Shown here in pieces: positions 21,091 through 35,279 of a stretch of DNA of 64,000 nucleotides (positions within the stretch are counted from its first letter, which is position 1; each line of letters opens with the position of its first letter). The stretch lies in the NCBI RefSeq assembly GCF_004210375.1, contig NC_134829.1, positions 58,892,107 through 58,956,106 of the forward strand, in the 5' to 3' direction. The notes beneath the pieces are model-generated. The model had not been told where the DNA came from. It was given only the letters and a program-made list of their open reading frames with translations, and did not search any database. Made by a program: the position numbers and the translations under genes. Source of the DNA: Tachypleus tridentatus (taxonomy: Eukaryota; Arthropoda; Merostomata; Xiphosura; Limulidae).

Positions 21091-24000
21091 TTGAAATATA
21101 ATTAGGATGTTTTATACAAATTATATTTGAGATGTTAAGAATGGAGAGTAGTTCTCTTAATTCTAACATGAAATCCCTTTACATTCAGACTAGTAACCAA
21201 ACAGATTTTATTTTCGCAAACACATTTCTAATATTTTATTAAACAATCTGCAATCTTTACTAAAAGTACCAAATTATGTGAAAATACATATGCTATATAA
21301 AAGGCTACAGCACAAACTCTTAATGCGTGGAAATGTGTAGGCGAACTCATGTATGCTATACCAAGCACATAGTGAAAGGGTTAACTAAGTTTGTGACCCC
21401 ACATTGACCTTTATAGTTTCCATTCAATAACTTTTTCTGTTTTGTTTATCTCTACTAAATATCAAAAACTTTCAGCAGATATCAGGGGCCATTTTGGAAA
21501 AAATATTGAATTTTTAACAACATGTTTTCAATAATTATTTCTCCATAAACATATGGAGTCAAAGTGTTGACTGCTCGGAGTGGAAAATGATTAAGTTAAA
21601 ATTAGAAAGCACTTCAATTTATCTGAAAAATTCTGAAATTTCATTTCCACGACCTCTTAAAATCTCTTAACAAAGTTGTAAACATTTTTATGAGTAAAGC
21701 ATTATATTCTATCTCTTATTTTCTCTACTCTAACTTTAGATAAGGTTGTCCCTTTGACTGATCTTCTAATCAACAAATAAAAAAATCAAAATATATTTAA
21801 ATTACATTTTTCTTTCTAGAATAACTTCAGACTGTAACATGAAACATTTCTTTATTCTAAATAGCTTGAGATGTGCAACAGTACACATCTGTTTATACTT
21901 AAGTTTTGTTGCCCTTTTGAATCATATTTAACTGATATTCTCACCATAAAATTTGTAATTTACTTGGTAAATGTGGAGATAAAATTACCCTGCTGAATCA
22001 CATAAAGCTACTTGTGTGTTGCTTGCAAGCATATCTCATAAAATCTTGTTATTCCTTATTTTATGTAATCTAACCTAAAAAAGCTTATAATTTTTAGGCC
22101 ACAGACATTTTTATGATAATAAGTAAAAAATAAATAAAAAACAATAACTAGCCTGCTTACTTAAGACTTTCTTTTCTGCCATTAATTCTCAATGAAATGG
22201 AAGCCCACCTTCTAACACTAATGGTAGTACTGCACTAAATACTTTATTTTCGTAAATAAAATACAGGATAATAATACACAAAAGCAAACAATGACAAATA
22301 ACTATCCATTTTACTACTTTATAAGAGTAGTAATAAATGTTGCTAATAAATTCGGCTCAGCTCACTGATGTGTTTGCACGGGAATAAAGTTTGAATTTCA
22401 AGTGAAAATAGACAATTCTCTCACAGAAAACAATTTATGTCATTTGATAGATTAAAACCTTACTTCCTATTGAATATAAAAATACAGTATTAAACACAGA
22501 AATAATTTATGGCAATTCTGGAAAACAGGATTTGATAAGTCAGTGTGAATGTATGCAAATTTTGTAGCACTTTAACCATATAAAATTGAAAACTATAAAT
22601 ATTATTATTTGCCTGACACTGATAATATCATAAGCAATTTATTTCAAAGTTAACATTTCTTAGAAGTTTGGTAAATACATTAGAAAAGAGGGATATCACG
22701 AAGAAAAGTCACAATTCTTGTACTGAGGGAAGTTCATGATTTCTTTTGATGTTGCTTTATAAAATTAAGGACTGAAACCTCATGTGTTATTAAAATTTGG
22801 ATTATTAACTACGTTTGTCTGATGAACTTATCCATACACCATAACAAGGAAGTAGTTCAATTAAATTTAAAATGTGACTCACTAAAACACCATGACATTC
22901 ACAAAAATAAATTAAACAAAGGTGGAAATATACACAACAGTAAAGTTAAAGGTCTCTTTCCTAGCAATTAGTCAGGAACTTAATAATAAATTACAATACA
23001 AGCAAGTCTTGATATTTGACTTTGGATATGACTATGCAATAAACACATCTGATAGCCACACATACCTAATGTCTTGAAACAGAGATCTCAAGTGATGAAA
23101 ATTATAGAGAAAGAAAATAATTACTGAATAGAAACACAATCACAATCGTACATCTTATGCTGTGTTTAAAATATATTTCTCTGTAACTGACTAACTTTTT
23201 TATCTACCTCTGAAATATAATGAGCAATTTTACATGGTTTTGAGGTCAGTCTTCCAAAAATCTTTGATAACCTAAAACAAGACATTTCTTCCTCTTCAAA
23301 ACTCATACAAGCACAAAAATGACATAATTTGTAAAATATAAAATGCCAAAGGAAAAGAAGCTGTATGTGTCCAAAACCCTTTTGTCTCTCAACTACAGAA
23401 TTAGCACACAATTTAAAAAAGTTTGGTTATTCTAAAGCCGTGTAAAATAAAGCTCCAGAAAAATTTGTAGATGGTCTAAGGAATATTAAATGCAGAAATG
23501 TGTCTTGTATTAATTTATATGTGTTTTTTGTTTAGAATTAAGCACAAAGCTACACAATGCTCTGCCACCACGGGTATTCAAACCTGGTAGTTAGCAGTGT
23601 GATTCTGCAAACATACCGCTTTTCCATTGGGGGACATGTTTGTGAATTTGTTCAATTGTCCACATACCTTTCCCACACTTTTGAAGATGGCAAAACAAAA
23701 TGTTTTGAGTGAGATTCAGGTTGACGCAAGTGGGGTCATTATCCATATGGTATAGCCACCCCCCACCCCTCTCACTAAGAGAACATAAAATGCACCAGAA
23801 GGTTAAATAGAGTATAATAGTGGTCTAGGAGCAGGTGTTTCAGGGATCTTTTACCTGATTCTGGTATTGGATTTTGTGTTCCTAGTCCCTCATTGATTTA
23901 TATGACTCTCACAAGTTAAAGGTGCAAAATGTGGGGCACGTACTGAAGGATCATGGGTGGATGTTCTAACAATATTTCATCATGGGTTTAATCCCTTCTT

Positions 24001-26124
24001 CAAGTAAGATATAAATTTCTTGTACATTGGAGTCTCTACAAATCATGAGAGTGCTTTAGAGCACAACAGTACAGACCAGATATTCTATGCTTGTTCTAAA
24101 ACTAAGCTTAACTAACTTTATGGATTTGTTGAATTTTCTTGAATTATTCCTGTGGATGATCTGTTAAAAGTGATTTTTCAACAGGACAACTGTTTTTAAA
24201 CACTAAGTGGAACTTTTTCCAATTCACTCTGAGGTTCATCTTCTACAATCTTCACAATTTGATGAAAGATAAAACTTCATTGTCAAAAAATGAAAATCTA
24301 ATTTTCAATAAAAATGAGATAAACCTGGAATTTATTTCAGATTTATTCAGGAAATATAAATGTCACATTAACAGTTCATTAGTTGGAAAAGTTCTATTCC
24401 ATTCTTTTTGCATAAAAACAATTCCAGTATTGTTGCACAGGCTTTAATAATAAAACACTGACTGCAAGTTAAAAAAAATGTAGCAGGAAGGCCAATCATA
24501 AATATGAATACAGGATATCTGTTGTTTTCACTCCAAAATATATAGAAAAATAAGACTTGTATGTAAGAACAACAGTTTACTGTAACAAAAATTTTGCTAA
24601 CAATATTCTTCATTATAATTAATTTATGTATATTTTGTTTCTATATAAATTAAAACTTCTTTTATTTATATGTGTTATTTGAATATGATATATTTAACAA
24701 TACTTTTCAATACTTATGGATTTGAGTTACATTTGACCCACTTGGATATTTTACTATTATTATTGTACACTCTCAAGACATAAAAAGACTTGTATAAGGT
24801 TTTCTCATACACAAAAATTGCCATAATTTGTGACCAAATACAACTGAATCCAGCATGCATGTAACTCATCCATTCGATTGACCTGATATTGAAAGAGGAA
24901 TATTTGATAAAATATCAGATGCATGTACATGAAACATAGCAAGCTTTTAATAAAACATACAAGTCTGTTATGCACAAAAATCCAGATGAGTCACAAATAT
25001 ATGTTTGCAAATTGATAATATCTGTATGACTATGATTAACATATCAAAGCACATGGCAATACTCATGTGAAAAACAAGGTTTCTTTTTTATCATTGTATA
25101 ATTTCCATATTGTATTTGCACAGCCTTTGAAATGCATATCTAAAGTTTTTGTAAATACTACCATATACATTACACCTGTTACTTACTTTCCTCTACCATG
25201 AAATGTTTCTAAATCAGTGACAAATGATAAAATAAATATATATTTAATAACTGACACCAAATACAAAATACTATATTGAATGGTACTCTCTAAAAAGTAA
25301 AAAAATACGAGTTTTAACACCTACACATACAAATAGGCCTAATATGAAAACATTTGCAGGAATGAAGACAATATCTAAAAATACCATAATAAACTTCTGA
25401 GACATATGATGAGAACTGAATTGTGTAATAATGAGTCTTCAAATACAAAAAAAAAAACCATAAAAGAAACAAGAACTGGTTAATTGTATTCTTAATGGAT
25501 GACACTTTCTTAACAAATAAGGACCTATACTTTGGGATGAACAGAAAATTCCTAACATATTGCTAAGTGTAAAATTTTATTGATAAATGTGCTTTATTCT
25601 GTGGAGCTGTTGTACTCCCACAAATCTACTCATTTAAGAATATACAACTTAACATTTTAAGAACAGTAAAAAGAAATAAACAGAATTGCAAGTTTTGAAT
25701 GTTTAATGTATTCTAATTACGTATACCAAAAGTGAAGATTACATTGCTTATTTATACTTCAGTTTTTCTTACAAAGTGTGAGTCACAGTCCAGACATGAT
25801 AGAAATGTTTTTTTAACAAGGTATAATAAATCAGAAGTACATAAAATGAAAATCTTCAGTAAAATTACAACAGCAATGTAATACTGAATAACAATACAGA
25901 ACATATATAACCCTCAAGGTCTTATCTAGTCAATATAATTTTTTGTCACATTTCATGTAAATGTGATTTTACTCTACAACTTGTTGTTGAGGCGAACAAG
26001 ATTCAACATGAAGATGCCACAGAAAAGAAGCTGCATAAATCTGGATATCTTGTGTGAAAACAGAAAAATGTCAGGATGTTTGAGACAAATGTAATAAGTT
26101 AAAGGTGGTGAAGTCTGAGGGTAC
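21091..26124. other. AT-rich intergenic DNA
   Basis: This 5-kb stretch has no convincing exon, no inverted-end element and, apart from the short SINE at 23515-23640, no repeat I recognise. Open frames are below 85 codons and rich in Phe, Lys, Asn and Ile, as expected by chance in such AT-rich DNA. Confidence 0.5.
23515..23640 (-). mobile_element. Short tRNA-derived SINE of a second type
   Basis: AATTAAGCACAAAGCTACAC begins the plus-strand reading. ACGGGTATTCAAACCTGG then looks like an inverted B box, and CATACCGCTTTTCCATTGG an inverted A-box region. It differs in body from the main SINE of this window. Confidence 0.6.
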
Positions 26125-28753
26125 AGGGTCATTCCATGTCAAATCATCTACAATTTGGAAATTTTCCAGGTGACCCCTTCAGAATGCCTTGAAAACCTTC
26201 ACATATGCTCATCTACCCATATAATGAAATATTGCCAAATATTAGATCAATATCTTTAATAGTTTCTGATTTACAGCACTGTAAAATTTAGTTAATTTGT
26301 GTTTATTTGTGACAAATTCGTTTTCGGGCAAACTTAGCCACTTAAAGCTGCAACAGTAATGGTGGTAGAAAGCTGAAATGTGCTGCACTGACTGAATTAA
26401 TTTCACAAAATTCAAAAATGGTCTCAAACCAAGTTTATCTCTCTGAGGATTTGCATAGTGAGGCTGTAAACTCACCTGAAAACCAAAAATCATAAAAAAC
26501 ATTGGTTTATTTAAGAAGTCATAGCTCTTAAGACATAATATGATACAAAGCTGAATTTTGTTTTCAAATTTCCTATGACATATCAGTTGATAAATCAGCA
26601 ATTGTTGAAGTTAAAAGTCTATTAGATCTCCTGTAAAAAAATGTAGTTGCATGCAACTTTGTATGATTTAGCTAAAAATAGCCCTACTTCTGGCCTCAGT
26701 TTGACCATGTCACCAGTTATTCAGCCTTTTCAGATTTTTACCATATATTCTTACATCTCTGAATATGATTAACAAAAAAAAATCAGGATGGTGTTCAACC
26801 TACTTTTGAGTTATAATTTTTTAAAGTATCCTGTGACCATACGTTGTTTACTTGAAAAAAACAACTTCAATTCAGGTGTGTTACTGTGTGCAAATATATC
26901 CATACAATTTTGAAATAATTTATGAATACCATTGAAATATTCTTATCAGCCTTTACCATATATTCTTACATCTCAGAACATGATCCTCAAAAGTTCAAGG
27001 TTGTGCAAATTAATAAATTATCAAATCTTAAGTGTCTCTGATATGTACCATTGGGCAAAGGACCACATTCAGGGCATTCAGTTCTTTATGGTCAATCAGG
27101 AATCAGTCCTGCAGAATTGTGTAAAGTTTGATCTACTTGAGTGCTATGAAAAATGCAAAACTGTGGCAGGTATTAGGTCACATCATAGCTTTATTCTACC
27201 AACAAATTGTATATGAGAAGGTTATCAGATGATGATGTGTACACAGTTGTAACTGTTGGTAGTAGCAGTGAAAGTGATGCTACAGCAGCTCAAATAGAGT
27301 CTAATGATAGCAATGACAATTATCAGCCAGGGAAATATGTGGCATGCATATACTATCATGAATGAATGACAGATCAGATGAACATTCCATTGTGTTGGTG
27401 TCATTTATGAAGAAATCAAGAAACAAACTGTTCTCATGGCCTGCAAGGTCACATAAAGATGAAACTGGATTCCTTTCCAACATATTCTTTGTCTGATCAG
27501 TGCACCTTCCTTGCATGGCAGTAGTGCTCACCACTATGTTCTAAGTCAAAGTGATCTCAACATAACCAAACTCAAATTTTAGAAATTTATTCAAGCTGTG
27601 TCAACAAATCAATGTTTATTTGATGTTGTTAAGGCTAATTTATCACCAAAGCAGTTTTTGAAACATTTCATTGTCATGATTATTGCAGTTTGGTGTGACT
27701 ATAATCTTTCTCAGTTATCCCCTGTTGTAGCACTGTCCTTTTTTGTGTCTGATTTACTTTTGTATTTATTATATTATGAATCTTAAATTCAGCCATATCT
27801 GCATAACTGTAATGCATACACAATATATTTGCATTGTCATGTGATCTAACTAGTTATGCCAGTAAACTTGTTCAGAAATGAATTAAATCTTTCTTGTTTC
27901 ATACAACTTCATTATTTAACATTGTGAAAGGCTGGTTACAATATTTCAGTGGGATTCATAATATTCTGACAGGTATTTTTCAAAATTGTATGGATATATT
28001 CGCACACATTAACACACCTGAACTGAATTGTTTTTCAATAAAAAATGTATGGTCAGAGGATATTTTAAAAAATTATAACTCAAAAGTAGGTTAAACACCA
28101 TCCTGATTTTTTTTGTAGATCATATTCAGAGATGTAAGAATATAAGGTAAAAATCTGAAAAGGCTGAATAACTGATGACATGGTCAAACTGTGACCAGAA
28201 ATAGGGCTATTTTTAGCTACATTATAAAAAGTTGCATGCAACTACATTTTTTTACAGGAGATCTAACAGACTTTTATCTACAAGAATTGCTGATTTATCA
28301 ACTGATATGTCATAGGAAATTTGAAAACAAAATTCAGCTTTGCAGCATATTAAGTCTTAGAGCTATGGCTTCTTAAATAAACCAATTTTTTTTATAATTT
28401 TGGGTTTTCAGTTGATGGTACAGCCTCACTATACAAATCCTCAGAGAGATAAACTTCGTTTGAGACCATTTTTGAATTCTGTGAGATGAATTCAGTCAGT
28501 GTAGCAAATTTCAGCTTTCTACCACCATTACTCTTGCAGCTTTAAGCAGCCAAAGTTCCCCAAAAATGAATTCACCAAAAATAAAAAATAAATAATTAAA
28601 TTTTACAGTGCTGTAAATCAGAAACTATTAGAGATACTGATCTAATCTTTGGCAATATTTCATTATATGGGTAAATGAGCACATGTGAAATTTTTCAAGG
28701 AATTCTGTGGGGGTCACCTGCAGCCCCTGGATGATTTGACATGGAATTACCCT
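26125..28753. mobile_element. Unclassified DNA transposon with ~650-bp inverted ends
   Basis: The left end reads AGGGTCATTCCATGTCAAAT. The right end reads ATTTGACATGGAATTACCCT, its near-perfect inverse. The inversion extends inward for roughly 650 bp (about 26125-26830 against 28090-28753), including TGCATGCAACT and CCATATAATGAAATATTG. Flanks share AC, which may be a 2-bp target duplication. The interior of about 1.2 kb holds a broken coding region at 26932-27360. I recognise neither a DDE domain nor the superfamily. Confidence 0.75.
26932..27360 (+). pseudogene. Broken transposon-associated protein of unknown function
   Basis: The frame 26932-27216 gives SDMYHWAKDHIQGIQFF and a KTVAGIRSHHSF block. 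A second frame, from about 27211 to the TGA after YYHE near 27354, gives RRLSDDDVYTVV and then YQPGKYVACIYYHE. From memory, this order (a YxWAxDxI.GI helix, then G.RS.H.F, then a YVA.IYD..W strand) recurs in a metazoan protein family that spreads with transposons. Stops and a frame change show the copy is dead. Reading beyond 27360 is fragmentary. I cannot give a biochemical role. Confidence 0.5.
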
Positions 28754-31491
28754 ACAGTTATCTGATCCTCATCTGAATAACAAGAAGTAAAAGCAAGCTG
28801 TTGGAAATGCTGAACAAAATCTTCCAAATACACAACAAGTTGAGAAAATAAGTTAGCAAAGCAAGAGGCCATACGTCCAGGCTCTAAGGTAGAAAATGTA
28901 GAACAAAGCCAGCCACTTCCTGCACAATAACAGCAATGCTGCATATAATAAAATAACTTAAACAGGAAACTAATTTTGCATTATATTATTTACAAGCCCA
29001 ATACCAAATCGACTGCATTAACTTCATTTACCCCCCATCCTTCTGTTAACAAACATTAAAAATGTTAAAATTACTTCAGTAAAGACAAAGTTAATACTCA
29101 TTTGAGATTTAATATGAAATATTAAGGCATATCATAACACAAACAAGATACTAATTTTCTAGCATATGATTTGCAACAGCAATATAAGAAGAACTGACAG
29201 CTATGATCAGAAAACTTTGAAATTAAAACAAATTTAAAAAAAAATTCAATTATAAAAATATTCAGCCTAGATCTTATTTATATACATACATATATTTGTG
29301 TTATTTTAACTGTGAAAGAGATCTTAAGACAGACTTTACAGTAGTTTAAGCACTCAACTTTTGTTAATTTTATGGGGCTATGAGTATATGTCAGATATTT
29401 TAATGAGTGTCTTTCATAATAATTTTGAAATATTAAGACCTGATTCAAAACATCAACAAAATCAACAACTAATAAAACTACTGTAATAGCAGCTAATATA
29501 ACACAATTTAACAACCATGTATACACATAAAACAAAAGAGAAAAATCTTAACCTTTCTGGGTAACAAACTTTTAATACTTAAAAATAAATATGAACCAAG
29601 GTATCATTCAATTTACTACTTGTCATTAAATTATAACAGTTTCATGGAATTTTGTCTTTCACTTGTAATGCTGGTCAAGGATAAATACTAAAGGAACAAA
29701 GCTAAACATTTTTATCCTTAAATATACATCATACATATGACATGTTTAGTTATGTTTTATTCAACCATAGCAAACATGGATTTGTATAAAATTTAAGAAG
29801 AATAAGTTTTATCAGAATGATTATATTTTTATTTCAAAATATAGCTTAGGGTTTATATTTAATTATAAGGTCTATGTTTGCAAAACAATATTGGTAGTTT
29901 AGCATTAAAACACAGTTGTCAGTGCTAATAAAACCAAGGCTAGCAAACTCTCTATTACTGTAGAAAACAAGGTTATTTTGAGTATCAAACATTTTACTTT
30001 TTATACTAAAATAAATATAACTGCAATAATGTCAGTGCAAAAACAAGTAATTTTGAAAATGATTAATATTTGCTTAAATGTTGTTGTTTCTTTACATTAA
30101 GCTACAGAAACAAGCACAACAAATACTGCAAAATAGTTTTTACAAATAACATTATAACTAAGTGTAAGCTTGTTATATATATACCTATGAGTGTTATAAA
30201 TAAACTGATTTGAACTCTGTTATAGACAAGTATAATGTATTAATATCACGTTAAGTAAATGAGGCCTTTTGACTTTCAAGAAAGAAATTAATGCAACACC
30301 ATAATTAGATAACTATCATAAGTGTATTTGTATATATCATCTTGCATATTTAAATTTGTACTAATTTTGACTAAATATGTTTTACTTGGGGGTTGTTTGC
30401 ATCAATGGTAATCAGATTTATTGAGTAACAACAGGCAATCTCTGATATTTTGACAAAAACTGCTATAAACTTGCATTTGATGTCAGATGGTAGATCTTTT
30501 ATAGTTTTATATTTATCATATCATGATACATAAGCCACAGTAAGATAAATACATTGCAACACACAAAATCTGTACTACACCTCTAATTAAATGAGGTAAA
30601 ACAAATATTTTTCAAACAACATACACAACCATCTTAACAAAAGAACATTTGTGATAAATAATAAGTCATTTACTTGAATTTAACACAGTTCAACCATTCC
30701 ATCCAAAAAAAAAAAAAGACTTTGAAATTGTTAAATTTACAACACTAAAGATGAAACTAACAATTCCTTTTACAGGTTTTCTCTACACTTTCTGCAAGTT
30801 GACCTTCTCATAATGTCAGCATATGTACAAAGACACATTGATTCCACTCCACTCCTATGTCACTGACATGTATTTTCATCAGCTAAAACAAATTTTTATT
30901 TTTGTGAAGGTTTGCTCAACTATTTTCTACACAGCCAAAACCCAAAATATTTCCACAATACTAAACTAAAGAGCATCAAATGCCTTCAAATTTGAGGTAC
31001 TGGAATTTCATTTTAACGTAAGCATTTTCCAATTTGCTCACACAAACTGAAATTATATTGGTGACAAATATGTGACACATAATTTTCTCATTCAAAGGAA
31101 TATTTTGACTGTAAGTGTTCTGATAAGGAATGCTTAAGCAGCTTAAACTATCCTTGTTCTTTGTTTACATTCAGAAGGGGACATAAATCAGGTATGTCTT
31201 TATACAAATGTTTTCACTTCTCACTAGCTTCAAGACTTTCACCTAAGCACATATTTATACATGACATTGCTGCATACTAATAAGTACATGAAAATCCTCC
31301 ACTATATAAAGTGTGACTCATTAATAGCACAGCTCACTCCCTCTGTCTTCAACCATCATTATAAGAGCAAGAAATGATGCACTAAAGGAAGTGTGAATCC
31401 AATGTTGAAACAGTGAAGGGATTACAAAAGCAAAATTTACTTATATAAATAAATCTCCTTGAGGAAGCACTCAAAATGAACCAATAGTATG
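28754..31491. other. AT-rich intergenic DNA
   Basis: I see no splice-flanked coding segment, SINE body or inverted-end element. A poly-A run lies near 30706. Confidence 0.45.
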
Positions 31492-31805
31492 AGGATTTGC
31501 ATAGTGAGGCTGTAAACTCACCTGAAAACCAAAAATCATAAAAAACATTGGTTTATTTAAGAAGTCATAGCTCTTAAGACATAATATGATACAAAGCTGA
31601 ATTTTGTTTTCAAATTTCCTATGACATATCAGTTGATAAATCAGCAATTGTTGAAGCTAAAAGTCTATTAGATCTCCTGTAAAAAAATGTAGTTGCATGC
31701 AACTTTGTATGATTTAGCTAAAAATAGCCCTACTTCTGGCCTCAGTTTGACCATGTCACCAGTTATTCAGCCTTTTCAGATTTTTACCATATATTCTTAC
31801 ATCTT
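31492..31805. mobile_element. Solo fragment of the 26125-28753 element's inverted end
   Basis: This 314-bp stretch (GAGGATTTGCATAGTGAGGC through TACCATATATTCTTACATCT) is almost identical to 26450-26765, inside the left inverted end. It starts and stops inside the repeat and has no terminal AGGGT. Its right edge coincides with the start of duplicated block A. Confidence 0.85.
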
Positions 31806-32396
31806 AATAAAACCAGTAATATTATTGTAATGTAGTTTAGTAAGGTGCATCCTTAGGAAAACCGAGCTGAAACCCTTTTACATACTATATAGCTATAGTC
31901 ATTACATAGCAAAATACTTATGTTATATATCTGAGAGAGATCTTGTGAAACTAACTGTGTCTAGTTGATTAATTTAATTAGTAAAGTGTGTTGTTAAAGC
32001 TAGTAAATAGGAGTTAAATATACCAGCTGGTTTACTTCTGTATAGTTTAAAAAGATTTGTATAGGTTGAATTAACTAGTTTCATTCTTGTTTTATAGTTT
32101 CAAAAGGTGAGTAACGAACTTCTCAAGTAAGTTACTTTGGGATTAAATAAAATAACTTAATTTACTTAAGTGTAATAAGTCAGATTTTATACTTTATTAT
32201 CAATATATATTATAAAAATGCAAGAAATGTTGTTCTTATTTAATTAAAAATTTTAAGATATTAAATCAAGATATCGTTAGGCTTAAAGAATTGCACATTT
32301 TTCTGTTATTAATAACTTATATTTTCATTTTTCTCTCGGTTTTATGTAATCGATACAGTACGTAAATCGGTTTTAAATACGACTCTCTCTCTTAAG

Positions 32397-32515
32397 GTTC
32401 AACTGAAGTGGTTCTTAAGCGCCATTCCTCTGGGCTTCAAAACCTGAAGCTGTGAGATATCCTTGGTGGACGGTAAAGCTAGCTCTTATTTCGATGTTTT
32501 ATTGCTATGTGGAAA
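32397..32515 (+). pseudogene. Decayed paralogue of receptor exon 4 (block A)
   Basis: An acceptor TCTTAAG precedes a frame starting STEVVLKRHSSGLQNLKL and then TGA at 32453-32455. The matching exon at 45778 reads RIEVVPKATLHL and then a transmembrane stretch. Compared with it, block A is one base longer before the conserved CTTGGTGGAC, so the membrane-span codons (including the WW pair) are out of frame. The intron upstream is also homologous. No Ig or cysteine-rich exon is found upstream, so it is an orphan exon. Confidence 0.6.
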
Positions 32516-33404
32516 GATACATGTTATGTTCCAGTTCTTGATATTTAAAGTGTGTGGAACAGGAATTAATCATTTTATCATACAGTTGTGGGAGAGTATC
32601 TGACCTCAATACCGACTATCTTTTAATTGAATAGCAGAGTTAGGTGTTCAATTGTATCTCTCCCATATTTCAAAATGTCAAGTATGCTCAATGCTTTTCT
32701 TTGGAAGTTTAAATGTCAGTACGTTTAATTAATCTTACGAATAAAACCAAACAAGGTTTTCAGTTACAGCTAGCACTACTTACCGACATTTTATATAATG
32801 ATTAAACATGTTTTTCCTCATAGTAACTTTTATTTACTAAATTTTTTGTGAAGATTTTTCAAGTATTTATCGTAAGTGAATAAAATGATAAAAAATATAT
32901 TGCTTTAGATTTAATATACAAGAAACTAAAAGAAAAAAACACTTTTTTGTTTCTCATTTTATTGAACAGCAGTGTTATTTATGTTACTTACCAAAATGCT
33001 TCATTAAAGTTTGGTTTGTGTGCCCAAACTGCTGTTAGAAATATCTTTCTTCATGTGAGATACTATAGTCATGTATCTTCTTTCATACGAGATATTATGT
33101 TGATACATCTGATTTCAGGCTAAGTATTAATTTAAGACCTTCGACTATTTATGAAGTACTATGTTGATACATCCGCCTTCATATGAGATACTTTATTTGA
33201 TGGTGTGAAATAATGAAATATTATGTCTGAATACACTTAGCTAAGGAATAGAGGCAATTATTTATTGCTCAAGCATGAGAGTACTGTTAAAATTATATCT
33301 GTAGGTAGATTCGGTTTCAATAAATAAAGGCGCAACCCAATATCTCTAGCTTATATAATAATGTGAGAAAAAGACCTCGACAGAGAATAAATAGAGAAAC
33401 TTCG

Positions 33405-33475
33405 GGACGGGGATTTGAACCCGCGATACTTAGATTACGAGTAGTTTGCTTTAACCACCTAGTCAGGCCAGGGTC
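33405..33475 (-). mobile_element. SINE remnant, tRNA-like head only
   Basis: ACGGGGATTTGAACCCGCGA and CTTTAACCACCTAGTCAGGCC are the inverted B and A boxes of the main SINE. Block B has the full SINE in the same place. The body was lost from block A by a deletion. Confidence 0.75.
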
Positions 33476-35279
33476 ATTTGTGGTACCAGAATTGATAGTG
33501 GAGGAAGCTATACACTGATTGTCTGCCTTCCCTCGTGGAAAGTTTCAGTTTTAAGATAACGTAAATTGAACACTAATTCCTGCAATCTAATCTTGATTGA
33601 TATATATATTTGACTCTTGAACTACTCTTGTTTGACTATCACTCTTATAGCATGCAAACACAGCACCAAAGTGCAGGGCATTATTTCGTTCAGTAGTAAA
33701 TGGACTTAACCAAGAACCCTCAGTCCCATAGTCTGGACAACTGGTAGTTCGCTTAAAGAAGTGAGCAATAGGCCGCAAATGCTTTTATTGTTTAGGCCCG
33801 TATTCCTCGCATTCGTGGGTTAAGTTTGTTGTTTTTCTGCATGATTCTCACTGTTTTCGTATGAATGACACACAGGTTGGTTATTCCACCAATCTATTCC
33901 TGTTTGGCCAGTTGGCCCTGCCCATCTATTCTGTCTTTGGAAATGTTTGTTTACATATACTTACTTCACTCTATGAAGTGTTTATAACCAATGAAAAAGT
34001 CACAATTTCCGTTAAATGATTTTTGTGCTATTATAAAGTATCTTCATGAGTAAACCCATTTTTGTGTTGTAGACGCGAAATAATTATTTTGTTTTACATA
34101 CTACACTTGCACAACTCAAAAGGCTTAGCAGATTGTAACATGTGAATACAAATTATGTAAAGAGAGAATATCACTCTTTTCTATGTTTCTTTATTTATTG
34201 TTCTGTGTTTTAGGACAAGTTATTGAAATTTAAAGATGCATTTGAAAATAATAATTATTATATAAATATACATATGTAATGTAATATAACTGAAATGTGA
34301 TTGTATTCTACGAAATTCTGGTCCTCTTGAACAGAACAAATGGAGAATAGTTACACTTATTAAAGGCCAGTTTTATACTATTTTTATGAGTTGTGGTTAC
34401 ATGTGACTAAATGATTTGCGTATTAAAAATTTGTTGCATTGTTAAATTATCGACTTTTTGTATTATCTTACTTTAGAAGTTTAAATTTGTTAAATGCCTG
34501 CAAGTATAATTAACTAAAATACATTACATTTGTTACATTGACTTACTGTATCATATTTGTTTCAGTTTCTATGACTCAACAATAAAAACTAGAGTTGAAA
34601 GTTTACTTACCACACAGTTTGTCAATAAGGCTTGGTTGACTCTGTTTGTCTCATCAGTAGCAGTAGTGCAAGACATAGTTGAGGGGTTAGAATGGGCTGA
34701 TACTTTGTGTTTAGTATGTACAGTGGGACTAGGAAGCTTTTATTGTGACTTAACACTATGATATATATATATGTTTTCCTAGGTTCATCTTATATAAAAA
34801 TGCTTTCTCCTACTCTCGCAATAATGACTCCGATTTCTTATAATTTGTAGTTTGGTATTTCAATAACTTCTCTCATGAAGATTGTTAATATCCAACGAAG
34901 TCTCAGTGGTACTGATAGTATCACAATTTTCAGTTTTCAGAAGAGCCAATGGCTCTGTGTTTTGTTGCCTCCTATGCAACTGGATGATTACTGTTACTTT
35001 TATCTGATTACTGGAGTTAATCTTGTGTAAGTCGTTGTAAAATAAAACGTAGATACCTGAGCATCAAGAGCGTTTTACGTTAAAGATCAAAAGTCACCAT
35101 TCATAGCTGAGAACATGGATAAAGAATTACTAAAGTCTCAGAAATAAAAACCTATACTGAAGAGACTGTTTCTGCAATTCCAATAATGTAGTTGGATTAC
35201 TTTCTGAACAATTTGAACTATTATCTTTAAAACTCAAACTTGTATTGCTTCTGTTTACTTTCAGAAGGGAATGTTTTTC

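Larger units (their letters stand above)
31806..33890 (+). repeat. Duplicated block A (partner of 57748-60085)
   Basis: From AATAAAACCAGTAATATTAT through GACACACAGGTTGGTT, block A aligns colinearly and in the same orientation with block B. Long stretches are identical. Block A retains about 70 bp around 32455 that B lacks. It lacks about 340 bp that B has (59270-59606), including most of a SINE. Part of the block (about 32170-32515) also matches intron 3 and exon 4 of the receptor gene, so it descends from a receptor paralogue. Confidence 0.85.

Noticed and set aside
27301-27534. A 77-codon minus-strand frame
   Set aside because: It is the shadow of the decayed plus-strand coding region of the 26125-28753 element.
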